From Pasteurellaceae bacterium (GTDB lineage Bacteria; Pseudomonadota; Gammaproteobacteria; Enterobacterales; Pasteurellaceae): a DNA stretch of 64,000 nt. Numbering within the stretch: the stretch's first letter is position 1; each line of letters starts with the position of its first letter. The stretch covers positions 34,363-98,362 of the forward strand of contig JAUNAB010000010.1 in assembly GCA_030527795.1 (NCBI GenBank), written 5' to 3'. Below the pieces are notes generated by a model. The model made no database searches and was not told the origin of the DNA. It worked only from the letters and a program-made list of their open reading frames with translations. Below are positions 31,903 through 41,582 of this stretch, in pieces. Made by a program: the position numbers and the translations under genes.

Positions 31903-32973
31903 TTAAGCTAAGGTTGGGTAATCCGTGTACCCTTGTTCACCACCGCCGAACATTGTGGCACGATCAGGTTGATTTAATGGGGCGTTGAGTGCGAAACGAC
32001 GCGGTAAATCGGGGTTGGCAAGGAAACTTGTACCAAAAGAGATCCATTGAGCTAAGCCGCCTTGCAATTCATTTTCAGTACTTTCTCGATGATAACCGCC
32101 ATTGGCAATCACGGGATGATGGCTCATTGGTGCAAAAATCGCGATTTCATCGCCTAACGGGTAATGCGCTAATAATGGGAACATTGGTGCTCGTTTCATT
32201 ATTTCCACAAAAGCAAAATCTAATTTATTCAACTGCTCAAATAATTTTTGATAGCTTGCGATGGGGTCATCAAATGCAATATTGGCGTAAGGATGTAGTG
32301 GTCCAATTTTGATACCTACACGTTCACCACCAATCGCATCAATTAACGCTTGCATTGTTTGTACGACAAATAGCGTTTTATCTTGTCCGTATTCATCGGT
32401 GCGTTGATTGCTACTGTCTGCGAGAAATTGATTTGGCAGGTAGCCGTTGGCTGCGTGAAATTCCACGCCATCAAAGCCTGCTCGTAAGGCATTTTTAGCT
32501 GCTTGGGCATAGTCAGCAATGATTTGTTGGATCTCACCGCGGCTTAATTCGCGTGGGGTTTCAAAATCTTGCAGTCCTTGTGATGTAAAATGTTGCATTC
32601 CTTCAATTTTGATTGCCGAAGGCGCAACGGGCAATGTCCCTTTTCGATCGATTGAATGTCCTACACGTCCTGTATGCCACAATTGTGCAAAAATCTTACC
32701 CCCTTTTTGATGTACAGCTTGGGTGACGATTTTCCATTGTTCAATTTGCTCTTCGGTATAAATATCAGGGGTAAGGGGGCTGCCAATGGCATCTTCAGAA
32801 ATATTAATTGCTTCTGATAAGATTAAACTCGCACTTGCACGTTGTGCATAATATTCTGCCATTAAGGGTGTTGGGACACCTGTGGCAGTTGCACGGCTAC
32901 GGGTCATTGCTGCCATAATCATTTTATTGTTTAAGGTTAAGTTGCCTAATGTGGTTTGGCTAAGTAATTGCAT
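31903..32973 (-). CDS. nemA: Old yellow enzyme family NADH:flavin oxidoreductase (NemA-like)
   Basis: FMN-dependent ene-reductase acting on electrophiles such as N-ethylmaleimide or quinones. It has MAAMTRSRATATGVPTPLMAEYYAQRAS at the N-terminus, FAQLWHTGRVGH, the FDGVEFHAANGYLPNQFL active-site stretch with the His/Asn pair, and ANGGYHRES. Length 356 aa is normal. AAGGA lies 7 nt before the ATG. It is divergent from a LysR-type gene that is now broken, so its original regulator is probably lost. Substrate is inferred from the family only. Confidence 0.88.
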   Translation of the reverse strand: MQLLSQTTLGNLTLNNKMIMAAMTRSRATATGVPTPLMAEYYAQRASASLILSEAINISEDAIGSPLTPDIYTEEQIEQWKIVTQAVHQKGGKIFAQLWHTGRVGHSIDRKGTLPVAPSAIKIEGMQHFTSQGLQDFETPRELSRGEIQQIIADYAQAAKNALRAGFDGVEFHAANGYLPNQFLADSSNQRTDEYGQDKTLFVVQTMQALIDAIGGERVGIKIGPLHPYANIAFDDPIASYQKLFEQLNKLDFAFVEIMKRAPMFPLLAHYPLGDEIAIFAPMSHHPVIANGGYHRESTENELQGGLAQWISFGTSFLANPDLPRRFALNAPLNQPDRATMFGGGEQGYTDYPTLA

Positions 32974-33082
32974 AAAAAATCCTTGTTGATTAAATAGTGG
33001 GGAAATTATATTGATTAGCTTATACGAATAAATAGCTTAAAATGAAAACATTGTTTATTATATTAAACAATAAGGAGATGTG

Positions 33083-33966
33083 ATGATTTCATTAGATGAT
33101 ATGGCATTATTTGTGGCGGTAGTGAACGCGAAAGGATTTACTCAAGCCGCGGATAAATTGGCAATACCTAAATCAACAATTTCTGTTCGGATTAAAAAAC
33201 TTGAGCAAGCATTGGGGTTGCAGTTGCTTAATCGGACAACGCGTAAAATTGAATTAACCGCTGAAGGGGAATTTTATTTTGAACGTGCCCAGCGACTGAC
33301 TACAGAAGCAGATCAAACACATCAGACGTTACAAACAATGCTTAATGAGCCAGCGGGCGTGTTGCGGATTGCTTTGCCGATAGAATTTGCACAAATGTTT
33401 GTTGCCCCTTTAGTGCCTGAATTTCGGTAGCGTTATCCGCAGATTCAGTTAGAAATGCAGTTAGGTTATCAGCGAATTGATTTAATTAGTGAACCGTTTG
33501 ATTAGCTATCCGTATTGGGCAGTTGCCTGATTCAAATTTGATTGCTCGGCGTGTGGGGTTAGTTGCAAGTCATTTATTTGCTGCACCAAGCTATGTAGCA
33601 CAATTTGGCGAACCGCAAACTCCAGAGCAACTCAGCTCACATCAATGCTTGCATTTTCAAGCAGGCTTTGCGGAGCAGTGGCGGTTACGTTGTGGTAAGC
33701 AGGAAACAGTGGTACAAATCAAAGGGGATATTTTGACTAATAGTTTGGGAATGAATTTGGCGTTAGCCAAAGCGGGACTAGGGATTACATTGCTTCCACG
33801 CCAAACGGGACTAGCACAAGGCAATCAACTACAACAGATTTTGCCAAAATGGCAATCTGTACCTGTGCCAATTTATATGGTAACGACAACCCGTTTGTTA
33901 CCTGCTAAAACCCAATGTTTTATCAATTTTTTGACAGAAAAAATGCAAGATTGGTTGGATAGCTAA
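33083..33966 (+). pseudogene. Broken LysR-type transcriptional regulator
   Basis: The N-terminal LysR helix-turn-helix is clear (DMALFVAVVNAKGFTQAADKLAIPKSTISVRIKKLEQALG), with AAGGAG before the ATG at 33083. Two lesions follow. TAG at 33428-33430 replaces a codon, most simply CAG, inside FR-RYPQIQLEMQ. Near 33503 one base is missing, since GATTAGCTATCCG should read GATTTAGCTATCCG to give DLAIR. The frame then continues to 33966 through the co-inducer domain (DSNLIARRVGLVASHLFAAPSY). The likely target is the divergent nemA gene. Confidence 0.9.
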
Positions 33967-33973
33967 TGAAACT

Positions 33974-34017
33974 AAAACCGCGGTCAAAAAAAACGAATGA
34001 ATTTTTGACCGCGGTTT
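33974..34017. terminator. Inverted USS pair after the LysR pseudogene
   Basis: AAAACCGCGGTCAAAAA and TTTTTGACCGCGGTTT, cores about 31 bp apart. Confidence 0.72.
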
Positions 34018-34032
34018 AATGCTTGTAAAAAG

Positions 34033-34057
34033 AAAGGGTATCCGAAGATACCCTTTT
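34033..34057. terminator. Intrinsic terminator of yidC
   Basis: AAAGGGTATC-CGAA-GATACCCTTT is a perfect 10-bp stem with T-rich flanks on both strands, just beyond the yidC stop. Confidence 0.85.
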
Positions 34058-34064
34058 TATTTCA

Positions 34065-35687
34065 TTATTTCTTGCGTGAGTGCAAGCCTTTTTTCTCTAA
34101 ACCACGATAAATAAGCTGTTGCTGTGCAATGGTGATAAGGTTTGAAACGAGCCAGTATAAGACTAGACCTGCTGGGAACCATAGGAAGAATACCATAAAG
34201 ATCAATGGCATAAACATCATCACTTTTTGCTGAGTCGGATCAGCCACAGGAGTTGGCGACATTTTTTGTAATAGGAACATTGATGCACCCATTAAAATAG
34301 GCAAAATGTAATAAGGGTCTTGTGCCGATAAGTCTTGGATCCAACCAAAGAATGGTGCGTGGCGTAATTCAACGGCTTCCATAAAGGTGTAATACAATGC
34401 GATAAAAATCGGCATTTGTAGAATAAGTGGTAAGCAACCGCCTAATGGATTTACTTTCTCTTTTTTGTACAATTCCATCATTTCTTGGCTCATACGTTGA
34501 CGATCATCACCAAAACGTTCACGCATTTCTTGCAATTTTGGTTGTAACATACGCATTTTTGCCATTGAAGTATATTGTGCGCGGGTGAGCGGGTATAAGA
34601 TACCTTTCACGACTAAGGTAATACCGATAATCGCTAAGCCCCAGTTATGGACAATGCTTTGGATAAAGGTGAGTAACCAGAATAATGGTTTTGCAATAAA
34701 CCACGCCCAACCATAATCCACGGTCAGATCTAAGTGATTCGCCACGGTTTCCATTTGTTTTTGTAATTTAGGGCCTGTCCAAAGTGAACTCTTAATGGTT
34801 TGAGTTGCACCTGCTGGTACAGTAACGATTGAACCACGGTAGCCAATATCCGCCATCCCCTTATCTGTGCTAGAGAATAAGAGATTATTGGCATCAGCAT
34901 CAGGGATCCAAGCTGATACAAAATAATGTTGTAATACCGCAACCCAACCGCCTTTGGTGTCAATGCTAAGATTTTGCTTTTTCATCTCATCAAAACTGTA
35001 TTTTTTATAATTTGTTTCAGAAGAAGAATAAGCTCCACCTGTATAAGTTGGCATTGCGATATTTGATGAACTATCTACTAAATTATGTTTGAGTTTACCA
35101 TAAGGTTGTACTTCAATCGCTTGGTCACTGTTGTTTTGAATTTCATAATTAATTCCAACATCATAAGAACCACGTTTTAAGGTGAAGATTTTGCGATAAG
35201 TAACCCCATTTTTTTGATAGGTTAACGGCACATTCAGTTCATCTTGTCCGTCAGCTAATGTGAATTGATCGCCTTCAACTTGGTATTGTGCACGGCCTTC
35301 AGATACGCTATCAATCCCATTTTTCCCAACTAAACCACTTTGGGCGATATAGGTTTCTGTTGCATTTTTTTGGAGCAATTGAAAACGGGCTTCAGAATGT
35401 AATTCTGCAGCATAATTGAGTAAATCTGATTCAATCACATCGCCACCTAAAGTGTCGATTTTCAGATTAAGGACATCACTGGTCAACGTAATGATACGAC
35501 CTTGTGTGTTGCTATCAGCACTTGCACTATCCGCATTTGATGGCGAAGAAGCAGGAATATCAGATGAGGAATTGGTTACTTGTTCTGTTACAGCAGGTTT
35601 TGGTGCTTGATCAACTTGCCATTGTTGATATACAAGGAACGAAACGAAAAACAGCGCTAGTGCGAGTAAACTACGTCTTGAATTCAT
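34065..35687 (-). CDS. yidC: Membrane protein insertase YidC
   Basis: Inserts and folds inner-membrane proteins, alone or with SecYEG. It has an N-terminal membrane anchor ([18 protein letters not shown]), a large periplasmic domain of about 320 residues, and five C-terminal membrane segments with the conserved [27 protein letters not shown] coiled loop and [20 protein letters not shown]. Length 540 aa is normal. Its start codon overlaps the yidD stop by 1 bp. Part of rpmH-rnpA-yidD-yidC. Confidence 0.97.
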   Translation of the reverse strand: MNSRRSLLALALFFVSFLVYQQWQVDQAPKPAVTEQVTNSSSDIPASSPSNADSASADSNTQGRIITLTSDVLNLKIDTLGGDVIESDLLNYAAELHSEARFQLLQKNATETYIAQSGLVGKNGIDSVSEGRAQYQVEGDQFTLADGQDELNVPLTYQKNGVTYRKIFTLKRGSYDVGINYEIQNNSDQAIEVQPYGKLKHNLVDSSSNIAMPTYTGGAYSSSETNYKKYSFDEMKKQNLSIDTKGGWVAVLQHYFVSAWIPDADANNLLFSSTDKGMADIGYRGSIVTVPAGATQTIKSSLWTGPKLQKQMETVANHLDLTVDYGWAWFIAKPLFWLLTFIQSIVHNWGLAIIGITLVVKGILYPLTRAQYTSMAKMRMLQPKLQEMRERFGDDRQRMSQEMMELYKKEKVNPLGGCLPLILQMPIFIALYYTFMEAVELRHAPFFGWIQDLSAQDPYYILPILMGASMFLLQKMSPTPVADPTQQKVMMFMPLIFMVFFLWFPAGLVLYWLVSNLITIAQQQLIYRGLEKKGLHSRKK

Positions 35688-35953
35688 TAGTGGTTCTCTT
35701 TGTTGTTATTAATTTTAGGATTTGGTGGTACAGGATCATATCCACCAGCGTGTAAAGGATGACATTTTAATATACGTTTCAAGGTTAGCCAACTCCCTTT
35801 TAATGCACCGTGAGTTTTTATTGCTTCAATACCATAACAAGAACAGGTTGGTACAAACCGACACCGCGGTCCAATAATGGGGCTAATTAGCACTTGGTAA
35901 GCCTGAATAAATTTGATCAGGATTTTTTTGCTAAACGAATGTGGCGTTGCCAT
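35687..35953 (-). CDS. yidD: YidD membrane protein insertion efficiency factor
   Basis: Small protein with the conserved [38 protein letters not shown] motif, thought to assist YidC-dependent membrane insertion. Length 88 aa. It overlaps the end of rnpA by 37 bp and its stop overlaps the yidC start by 1 bp, giving tight translational coupling. A USS-like core lies inside near 35865. Confidence 0.95.
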   Translation of the reverse strand: MATPHSFSKKILIKFIQAYQVLISPIIGPRCRFVPTCSCYGIEAIKTHGALKGSWLTLKRILKCHPLHAGGYDPVPPNPKINNNKENH

Positions 35954-36276
35954 AGCTTATCCAAAGTGGTGCGAAAAGTCGGATTATCCAATTTGCCAAT
36001 TCCTTGTTTTGCCACGATGACAAAATCATAAGCGGGTAATTGCTGTTGCAATAAACGAAAACTTTCGCGCGATAAACGCTTAATTCGGTTGCGATCATGG
36101 GCACGTTTTAAGTGTTTTTTAGCGACAGCTAAACCTAAACGAGGGTGTTCAAGGGTATTTTGTCGAGCAAGAATGGTTATTTCAGGCGAACTAGCACGAA
36201 GCGGCTGTTGAAAGACGTATTTAAATTGAGCGGGAGTCAGTAAACGTAACTCCCGCGAAAAGTTCAACTTAATCAC
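35917..36276 (-). CDS. rnpA: Ribonuclease P protein component
   Basis: Protein cofactor of RNase P, which matures the 5' ends of tRNAs. The RNR motif region appears as [18 protein letters not shown], preceded by [12 protein letters not shown]. Length 119 aa is normal. It lies 23 bp downstream of rpmH and overlaps yidD. Confidence 0.96.
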   Translation of the reverse strand: MIKLNFSRELRLLTPAQFKYVFQQPLRASSPEITILARQNTLEHPRLGLAVAKKHLKRAHDRNRIKRLSRESFRLLQQQLPAYDFVIVAKQGIGKLDNPTFRTTLDKLWQRHIRLAKKS

Positions 36277-36299
36277 TCATCACCCAGATGGCAATCTGA

Positions 36300-36434
36300 T
36301 TAAGCAGATAAACTTTTACGACCTTTAGCACGACGACGAGCTAAAACTTGACGACCGTTTTTAGTTGCCATACGTGCGCGGAAGCCGTGGGTACGGCTAC
36401 GTTTTAATACTGAAGGTTGAAATGTACGTTTCAT
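36300..36434 (-). CDS. rpmH: 50S ribosomal protein L34
   Basis: A 44-residue, very basic protein with the invariant N-terminus [18 protein letters not shown] and the end GRKSLSA. First gene of the rpmH-rnpA-yidD-yidC unit, with a strong promoter about 85 bp upstream. Confidence 0.97.
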
Positions 36435-36519
36435 TCTAATCTACCTAAATCTAAAAAATGTTCATTACGCGTTTTATTTGCTCTTTTAGCCCAAATAAAA
36501 CCAGAAAATAAGGAACGGA

Positions 36520-36548
36520 ATTCTAATCGTAAATTCAGCGTTCGTCAA
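36520..36548 (-). promoter_or_regulatory. Predicted sigma-70 promoter of rpmH-rnpA
   Basis: On the minus strand TTGACG (36543-36548), a 17-bp spacer and TAGAAT (36520-36525). Confidence 0.75.
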
Positions 36549-36690
36549 ATAAGAATAAACAGAATCTATCAAAAATCTGCTAAGCCCAAGGATTATACGG
36601 TTTTTCAGCAAGATCGCAAGCAACCTTTTTTACTTTTTTTGATCCTTTTAAAGAGATCTTTGCGCGACTTTCAGGTAAAATACATTTGTT

Positions 36691-36707
36691 TTTTTGACCG
36701 CGGTTTG
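36691..36707. repeat. Single USS-like repeat upstream of dnaA
   Basis: TTTTTGACCGCGGTTTG, unpaired, 39 bp before the dnaA start codon. Confidence 0.75.
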
Positions 36708-36746
36708 AGGTCATCTTTCGTCAACCTATTCATAATTAAAGAGAAA

Positions 36747-38117
36747 ATGGAACGCAACCTTTCTTCCCTTTGGCAAGAGTGCCTCGTACGTTTACAAGAT
36801 CAGATCTCATCGGCTGATTTTAATATGTGGCTACGCCCATTAAAAGCCAGTCAAACAGCACCGAATGTTTTGACACTTTATGCTTGGAATAATTTTGTCA
36901 AAATTCAATTAGAAAATGTGTATTTGTCACAAATTAACAAGTTGATGCAGGAATTAAGCCAAAATGCGAACCTTGAATTAGTGGTGGTGGATGAAAGCCG
37001 TTTACCTAAACAAGATTTGCCGTTGGCTAACCAAAGTGAAGCAGCACAACCAACGGATGCGCCGATTCAAAATGATGAGCCTGCACCGCAATTTCGCTCC
37101 CATTTAAATCCCTATCATCTTTTTGCTAACTTTGTGGAAGGGAAATCAAATCAAATGGCACGTGCCGTAGGGCAGAAAGTGGCGAATCACCCTGGTGATA
37201 AATCTTCTAACCCATTATTTTTATATGGGGGAACGGGGTTAGGCAAAACGCACTTATTACAAGCGGTGGGTAATGGCATTTTGCAAAATAATGCACAAGC
37301 CAAGGTATTATATATTCACGCGGATCGATTTATGCAAGAATATGTGAAAGCCTTACAAACCAATAAAATGGATAGTTTTAAACGCTACTATCGTTCTCTC
37401 GATGCTTTATTGATTGATGATATTCAATTCCTGTCTGGGCGAGATGGCACGCAAGAAGAATTTTTTAATACCTTTAATGCGTTATTTGAAGGACAAAAGC
37501 AGATTATTTTAACGTCAGATCGTTATCCGCGTGAAATTGAGAAAATTGATGATCGCTTGAAATCGCGGTTTAGTTGGGGCTTGAGTATTGCGATTGAACC
37601 GCCCGAACTGGAAACACGGGTTGCAATTTTGCTGAAGAAAGCGGAGGAAAAACAAATTGATTTGCCTGAGGACGTGGCATTTTTTATCGGACAAAAATTA
37701 CGCACGAATGTGCGAGAGTTAGAGGGTGCGCTTAACCGTGTACACGCTTATGCGGGATTTAAAGGGCAAGCGATTACCATTGATTTTGTACGCGAAACCT
37801 TAAAAGATATGTTATCGTCACAAGATAAATTGGTTACCGTTGAAAATATTCAAAAGGAAGTGGCGGAATATTACCGCATCAAAGTATCGGATTTAAAATC
37901 AAAAAATAAAATGCGCTCCGTTGCACGTCCACGCCAATTAGCGATGGCATTAGCCAAAGAACTCACTAACCGTAGTTATCCTGAAATTGGCAAAGGGTTT
38001 GGCGATCGTGATCATACCACTGTATTGTATGCTTGCCGTAAAATTGAAGAATTGCGTGCAGAAGAAAGCAGTTTGCAGGAAGATTGGTCAAATTTAATTC
38101 GTAAATTATCCGCATAG
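36747..38117 (+). CDS. dnaA: Chromosomal replication initiator DnaA
   Basis: AAA+ ATPase that binds DnaA boxes and opens oriC. The start at 36747 ([21 protein letters not shown], 456 aa) matches the family. The frame runs open for 110 more codons upstream, but that part overlaps rpmH and the control region and has no DnaA-like sequence. Walker A is [11 protein letters not shown], Walker [12 protein letters not shown], and the C-terminal DNA-binding signature is [15 protein letters not shown]. First of dnaA-dnaN-recF. Confidence 0.97.
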   Translation: MERNLSSLWQECLVRLQDQISSADFNMWLRPLKASQTAPNVLTLYAWNNFVKIQLENVYLSQINKLMQELSQNANLELVVVDESRLPKQDLPLANQSEAAQPTDAPIQNDEPAPQFRSHLNPYHLFANFVEGKSNQMARAVGQKVANHPGDKSSNPLFLYGGTGLGKTHLLQAVGNGILQNNAQAKVLYIHADRFMQEYVKALQTNKMDSFKRYYRSLDALLIDDIQFLSGRDGTQEEFFNTFNALFEGQKQIILTSDRYPREIEKIDDRLKSRFSWGLSIAIEPPELETRVAILLKKAEEKQIDLPEDVAFFIGQKLRTNVRELEGALNRVHAYAGFKGQAITIDFVRETLKDMLSSQDKLVTVENIQKEVAEYYRIKVSDLKSKNKMRSVARPRQLAMALAKELTNRSYPEIGKGFGDRDHTTVLYACRKIEELRAEESSLQEDWSNLIRKLSA

Positions 38118-38127
38118 GGAGGCAACA

Positions 38128-39225
38128 ATGCAGTTTATCGTAGCAAGAGAGAATCTGTTAAAACCATTACAACAAGTTTGTGGTGTGCTAAGTAGTCGCC
38201 CAAACATTCCCGTGTTAAATAATGTGTTATTGCAAATTGAAGGTGATATTTTACACATTACTGGCACTGATTTAGAAGTGGAATTATCAACACAAGCACA
38301 ATTAAATAGCCGTGGTGAAGGGAAATTTACTATCCCTGCCAAGAAATTTTTAGATATCTGCCGTAGTTTACCTGATAACGCTGAGATTCAAGTTAGTTTT
38401 GAAGGTGATCGTGCCTTAATCCGCTCTGAACGCAGTAAATTTAATCTCACTACGTTACCCGCGGATGAATACCCAAATCTAACGGATTGGCAATCTGAAG
38501 TAGATTTTGAAATTGATCGTGCTAGATTACGTCGTTTAATTGAAGCAACTCAATTTTCAATGGCAAATCAAGATGCTCGTTATTTTTTAAACGGGATGAA
38601 ATTTGAAACTGAAGGGAATTTATTGAGAACGGTTGCGACCGATGGGCATCGACTCGCTGTTTGTACCATTGCCTTGGAACAAGATTTACAAACGCATTCA
38701 GTGATTTTACCGCGTAAAGGTGTGTTGGAATTATTACGCTTAATTGATGGCAATGAGCAACCTGCACGTTTACAAATCGGTACCAATAATCTACGTGTGC
38801 AAATGGGCAATGTGATCTTTACTTCAAAATTGATTGACGGGCGTTTTCCTGATTATCGCCGTGTTTTGCCACGCAATGCCGATCGTATTTTAGAAGCGGA
38901 TTGGGATGTGATGAAACAAGCCTTTGTGCGTGCGGCAATTTTGTCTAATGAGAAAGTGCGTACAGTGCGTTTGCAGTTGAACAATGATCAAATGAAAATC
39001 ACTTCATCCAACCCTGAGCATGAAGAAGCGGAAGAAATCATTGATGTGTCTTATCAAAGTCAAGAAATGGAAGTGGGCTTTAATGTAAGTTATATTTTAG
39101 ACGTGCTAAACGCTCTAAAATGTCAACGGGTACGAATGCGTTTAACTGATGCCTTCTCAAGTTGCTTGATTGAAGATTGTGAAGACAGTCAAGCTGAATA
39201 TGTGATTATGCCAATGCGTTTATAA
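38128..39225 (+). CDS. dnaN: DNA polymerase III beta sliding clamp
   Basis: Ring-shaped processivity clamp. It begins MQFIVARENLLKPLQQVCGVLSSRPNIPVLNNVLL and ends EYVIMPMRL, both diagnostic. Length 365 aa, close to the usual 366. Ten bp after dnaA with GGGAGGC as ribosome site, so it is translated from the same transcript. Confidence 0.97.
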   Translation: MQFIVARENLLKPLQQVCGVLSSRPNIPVLNNVLLQIEGDILHITGTDLEVELSTQAQLNSRGEGKFTIPAKKFLDICRSLPDNAEIQVSFEGDRALIRSERSKFNLTTLPADEYPNLTDWQSEVDFEIDRARLRRLIEATQFSMANQDARYFLNGMKFETEGNLLRTVATDGHRLAVCTIALEQDLQTHSVILPRKGVLELLRLIDGNEQPARLQIGTNNLRVQMGNVIFTSKLIDGRFPDYRRVLPRNADRILEADWDVMKQAFVRAAILSNEKVRTVRLQLNNDQMKITSSNPEHEEAEEIIDVSYQSQEMEVGFNVSYILDVLNALKCQRVRMRLTDAFSSCLIEDCEDSQAEYVIMPMRL

Positions 39226-39232
39226 ACTTACT

Positions 39233-40312
39233 ATGGCTATTTCACGCCTGATTATTGAAAATTTTCGCAATATTAACGCCGCGGATCTTGAATTTGATCC
39301 CGGCTTTAACTTTTTGGTGGGTAAAAATGGCAGCGGAAAAACCAGTTTATTAGAAAGCCTTTTCTATCTCGGTCACGGTCGATCCTTCAAAAGTAATATT
39401 AGCACCCGTATTATTCGTTATGAGCAACCCCATTTCACTTTGCATGGGCGTATTCAAGAACAGCAACATCAATGGTCAGTGGGGCTGCAAAAGTTTCGTC
39501 AAGGTGGCACGACCTTAGTCAAAATTAATGGCGAAGATGGCAATAAAATTTCCGATCTCGCCCATTTATTGCCGATGCAGATCATTACACCCGAAGGGCT
39601 AACCCTGCTCAACGGTGGGCCAAGTTATCGGCGAGCTTTTCTTGATTGGGGGTTATTTCATCATCAAACCCATTTCTATCACGCGTGGGCAAATTTAAAT
39701 CGCCTTTTAAAACAACGTAATGCCGCATTACAGCAACAATATGATTATGCCGCATTGAAAAGTTGGGACATTGAGTTAGCCAAACTTGCCCATCAAGTCA
39801 GCGAATGGCGTAGCCAATATGCTGAGCAATTACGCCCTGAAATTGAACAAACTTGCCGTTTATTTTTGCCTGAATTAACCATTGATGTCAGTTTTTATCA
39901 AGGTTGGGGGCGTGGTGCGGATTATGGTGAATTGCTTGCACAAAATTTTCAACGCGATCGGGCAATAGGTTACACGATGATCGGTCCACAAAAAGCCGAT
40001 TTTCGCTTTAAAGCCAATAACTTACCTGTGGAAGATGTACTTTCACGTGGGCAACTCAAATTATTAATTTGTGCATTACGTCTTGCTCAAGGCGAACATT
40101 TAATGGCTCAAAAATCCCGTCATTGTATTTTCCTGATTGACGATTTTGCATCAGAATTAGATGAACATAAACGTGCATTACTCGCACAACGTTTACAGGC
40201 GAGCCAATCGCAAGTGTTTGTGAGTGCGATTACGGAAGATCAGCTAAAACAAATGCAACCCGCACAAAGTCGTACTTTTTTAGTGGAAGACGGGCATATC
40301 CATTCCGTCTAA
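39233..40312 (+). CDS. recF: DNA replication and repair protein RecF
   Basis: SMC-like ATPase that helps load RecA at gaps. Walker A GKNGSGKT is at residues 30-37; the ABC signature region SRGQLKLL and Walker B CIFLIDDFASELD are intact. Length 359 aa is normal. The last 38 codons are repeated about 292 bp downstream in a tandem duplication, but this copy is the full one. It lies 7 bp after dnaN. Confidence 0.97.
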   Translation: MAISRLIIENFRNINAADLEFDPGFNFLVGKNGSGKTSLLESLFYLGHGRSFKSNISTRIIRYEQPHFTLHGRIQEQQHQWSVGLQKFRQGGTTLVKINGEDGNKISDLAHLLPMQIITPEGLTLLNGGPSYRRAFLDWGLFHHQTHFYHAWANLNRLLKQRNAALQQQYDYAALKSWDIELAKLAHQVSEWRSQYAEQLRPEIEQTCRLFLPELTIDVSFYQGWGRGADYGELLAQNFQRDRAIGYTMIGPQKADFRFKANNLPVEDVLSRGQLKLLICALRLAQGEHLMAQKSRHCIFLIDDFASELDEHKRALLAQRLQASQSQVFVSAITEDQLKQMQPAQSRTFLVEDGHIHSV

Positions 40313-40354
40313 AACCGCGGTCTAAAAAACGTTTAAATTTTTGACCGCGGTTTT
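40311..40354. terminator. Inverted USS pair after recF
   Basis: AAAACCGCGGTCTAAAAAAC and TTTTTGACCGCGGTTTT, cores 30 bp apart. Confidence 0.72.
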
Positions 40355-40488
40355 ATTCGTCCAATAATTCCCAAATAGCGTCGGGCAAGGTTTTGGGCGC
40401 GGGAATAAAGCCTTGTTTATATCGGTTTAATTCGTCTTTTTAGTTGAATGTCACGTTTACAATTTTGAATGCGTTACTCAAAATTTAT
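40353..40488 (-). pseudogene. Dead 3' fragment of yggU (duplication unit 1)
   Basis: Reads toward LPDAIWELLDE and then a stop, matching [11 protein letters not shown] of the intact yggU at 40645. The upstream part has an in-frame stop and indels, and no start. It arose by the tandem duplication. Confidence 0.85.
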
Positions 40489-40602
40489 AGGCGAGCGAAT
40501 CGCAAGTGTTTGTGAGCGTGATTACGGAAGATCAGCTAAAACAAATGCAACCCGCACAAAGTCGTACTTTTTTAGTGGAAGACGGGCATATCCATTCCGT
40601 CT
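40489..40602 (+). pseudogene. 3' fragment of recF (duplication unit 2)
   Basis: Encodes the last 37 or so residues of RecF (ASESQVFVSVITEDQLKQMQ and on to the stop) with only two or three changes from the real gene. It has no start codon or ribosome site of its own. Confidence 0.88.
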
Positions 40603-40646
40603 AAAATCGCGGTCTAAAAAACGGTTGAATTTTTGACCGCGGTTTT
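40603..40646. terminator. Inverted USS pair after yggU (duplication unit 2)
   Basis: AAAATCGCGGTCTAAAAAAC and TTTTTGACCGCGGTTTT. The left core has one change (TCGCGGTC). Confidence 0.68.
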
Positions 40647-40938
40647 ATTTGCTCAATAATTCCAGAATAGCGTCGGGCAAGGTTTTAGGCGAAGGAATAA
40701 AGACTTGTTTATGTCGGCTAAGTTCGCCTTTTTCCAATTGAATTTCGCTTTTTGCAACCTTGAATGCTTTACTCAAAAACTTGAGCAAATGTGCATTCGC
40801 TTGCCCGTCAATCGGTGGGGCGGTTATACTAATTTTGAGTTCATCATTATGTAGCCCCACGATCTGATCTTTGCTAGCTTTCGGTTGCAGAAAAAGGCGA
40901 AGCCGAATGCCAGTGGGTGTTTTTTCTAATGCGTGCAT
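40645..40938 (-). CDS. yggU: YggU family protein (DUF167)
   Basis: Small conserved DUF167 protein of unknown function. It contains [19 protein letters not shown] and the family signature [23 protein letters not shown] set the start at the ATG at 40938 ([10 protein letters not shown], 97 aa), because it overlaps the yggT stop as TAATG, giving translational coupling and the usual length. A start 21 bp upstream is also open. Confidence 0.92.
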   Translation of the reverse strand: MHALEKTPTGIRLRLFLQPKASKDQIVGLHNDELKISITAPPIDGQANAHLLKFLSKAFKVAKSEIQLEKGELSRHKQVFIPSPKTLPDAILELLSK

Positions 40939-41513
40939 TAGGCTGATGCGATTGCCCATAGTTGAGGCAAGAGATCGTACATCAATCTATCTAGCCAAAA
41001 TAATAAAAACACCACGATCATTGGCGAGAAATCAATCATCCCCGTTTTGGGCAAGAAACGGCGGATAGGCGATAAAATTGGTTCGCTTAATTGATAGAGT
41101 AAATAGCTAAATGAATCATTGCCACGTCTAAACCAACTTAGAATTGCCCCTGCAAATAGAACATAGATAATAGCTTGTCCAAGGGTTTTAAATACGGAAA
41201 GTACGCCAATAATTAAAAAAGCCAGTAGGTTTTGGCTGACTAAGTCAGATGTCCAATTTCCTGCAAAAATCGCAAAGAGAGGTAATTTAATCATGCCAAG
41301 GAAAAAGATAAAAAATAATGCGGCAAGATCAATATTTTTCACCGTCGGAATGATTTTACGCAATGGGTTTAACACGGGATTGGTTAATTTCACAATAAAT
41401 TGTGAAATGGGATTGTAAAAATCCACGCGACAAAATTGGAACCAAATACGCAGGGCTAAAACGAACATATACAACCTAAATAGTGTGCCGACTAAAAACT
41501 GCAGTGAATTCAT
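40938..41513 (-). CDS. yggT: YggT family membrane protein
   Basis: Inner-membrane protein made of two YGGT repeats, each with the pattern [35 protein letters not shown] or [32 protein letters not shown]. Four to five membrane segments. Function is not settled; members are linked to osmotic or potassium stress and division. Length 191 aa. Coupled to yggU by a TAATG overlap. Confidence 0.93.
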   Translation of the reverse strand: MNSLQFLVGTLFRLYMFVLALRIWFQFCRVDFYNPISQFIVKLTNPVLNPLRKIIPTVKNIDLAALFFIFFLGMIKLPLFAIFAGNWTSDLVSQNLLAFLIIGVLSVFKTLGQAIIYVLFAGAILSWFRRGNDSFSYLLYQLSEPILSPIRRFLPKTGMIDFSPMIVVFLLFWLDRLMYDLLPQLWAIASA

Positions 41514-41582
41514 AGTTTTCCTTAAAATAGAAATGAAATTTTACATAAAATTGGGGCTATGGCTGAGAAATCAAGGTGCGTT

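Larger units (their letters stand above)
36435..36746. other. Divergent control region between rpmH and dnaA
   Basis: This 312-bp gap holds the rpmH promoter and one USS-like repeat at 36691-36707. I searched it by eye for DnaA boxes (TTATCCACA and close forms) and saw none, so I do not call an origin here. No clear dnaA promoter stands out. Confidence 0.5.
40197..40780. repeat. Tandem duplication of about 292 bp spanning recF end and yggU end
   Basis: Unit 1 is 40197-40488 and unit 2 starts at 40489. Each holds the last 38 or so codons of recF, an inverted USS pair and the last 45 or so codons of the opposite-strand gene yggU. Unit 1 carries the real recF end plus a dead yggU end; unit 2 carries a recF fragment plus the real yggU end. 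The recF halves are almost identical, while the yggU halves differ by many substitutions and small indels. Confidence 0.92.

Noticed and set aside
36417..36746. Long N-terminal extension of dnaA
   Set aside because: The frame is open by chance across rpmH and the control region. It has no DnaA-like sequence, and the ATG at 36747 matches the conserved start.
36435..36746. Replication origin next to dnaA
   Set aside because: No DnaA boxes or GATC cluster were visible, and in gammaproteobacteria oriC is often not next to dnaA.
37259..37267. ACAAGCGGT, the Actinobacillus-type uptake core; also at 47149-47157 and 49193-49201
   Set aside because: Three isolated copies inside coding regions, without the flanking tracts, are near what chance gives. 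They do not suggest that this dialect is used here.
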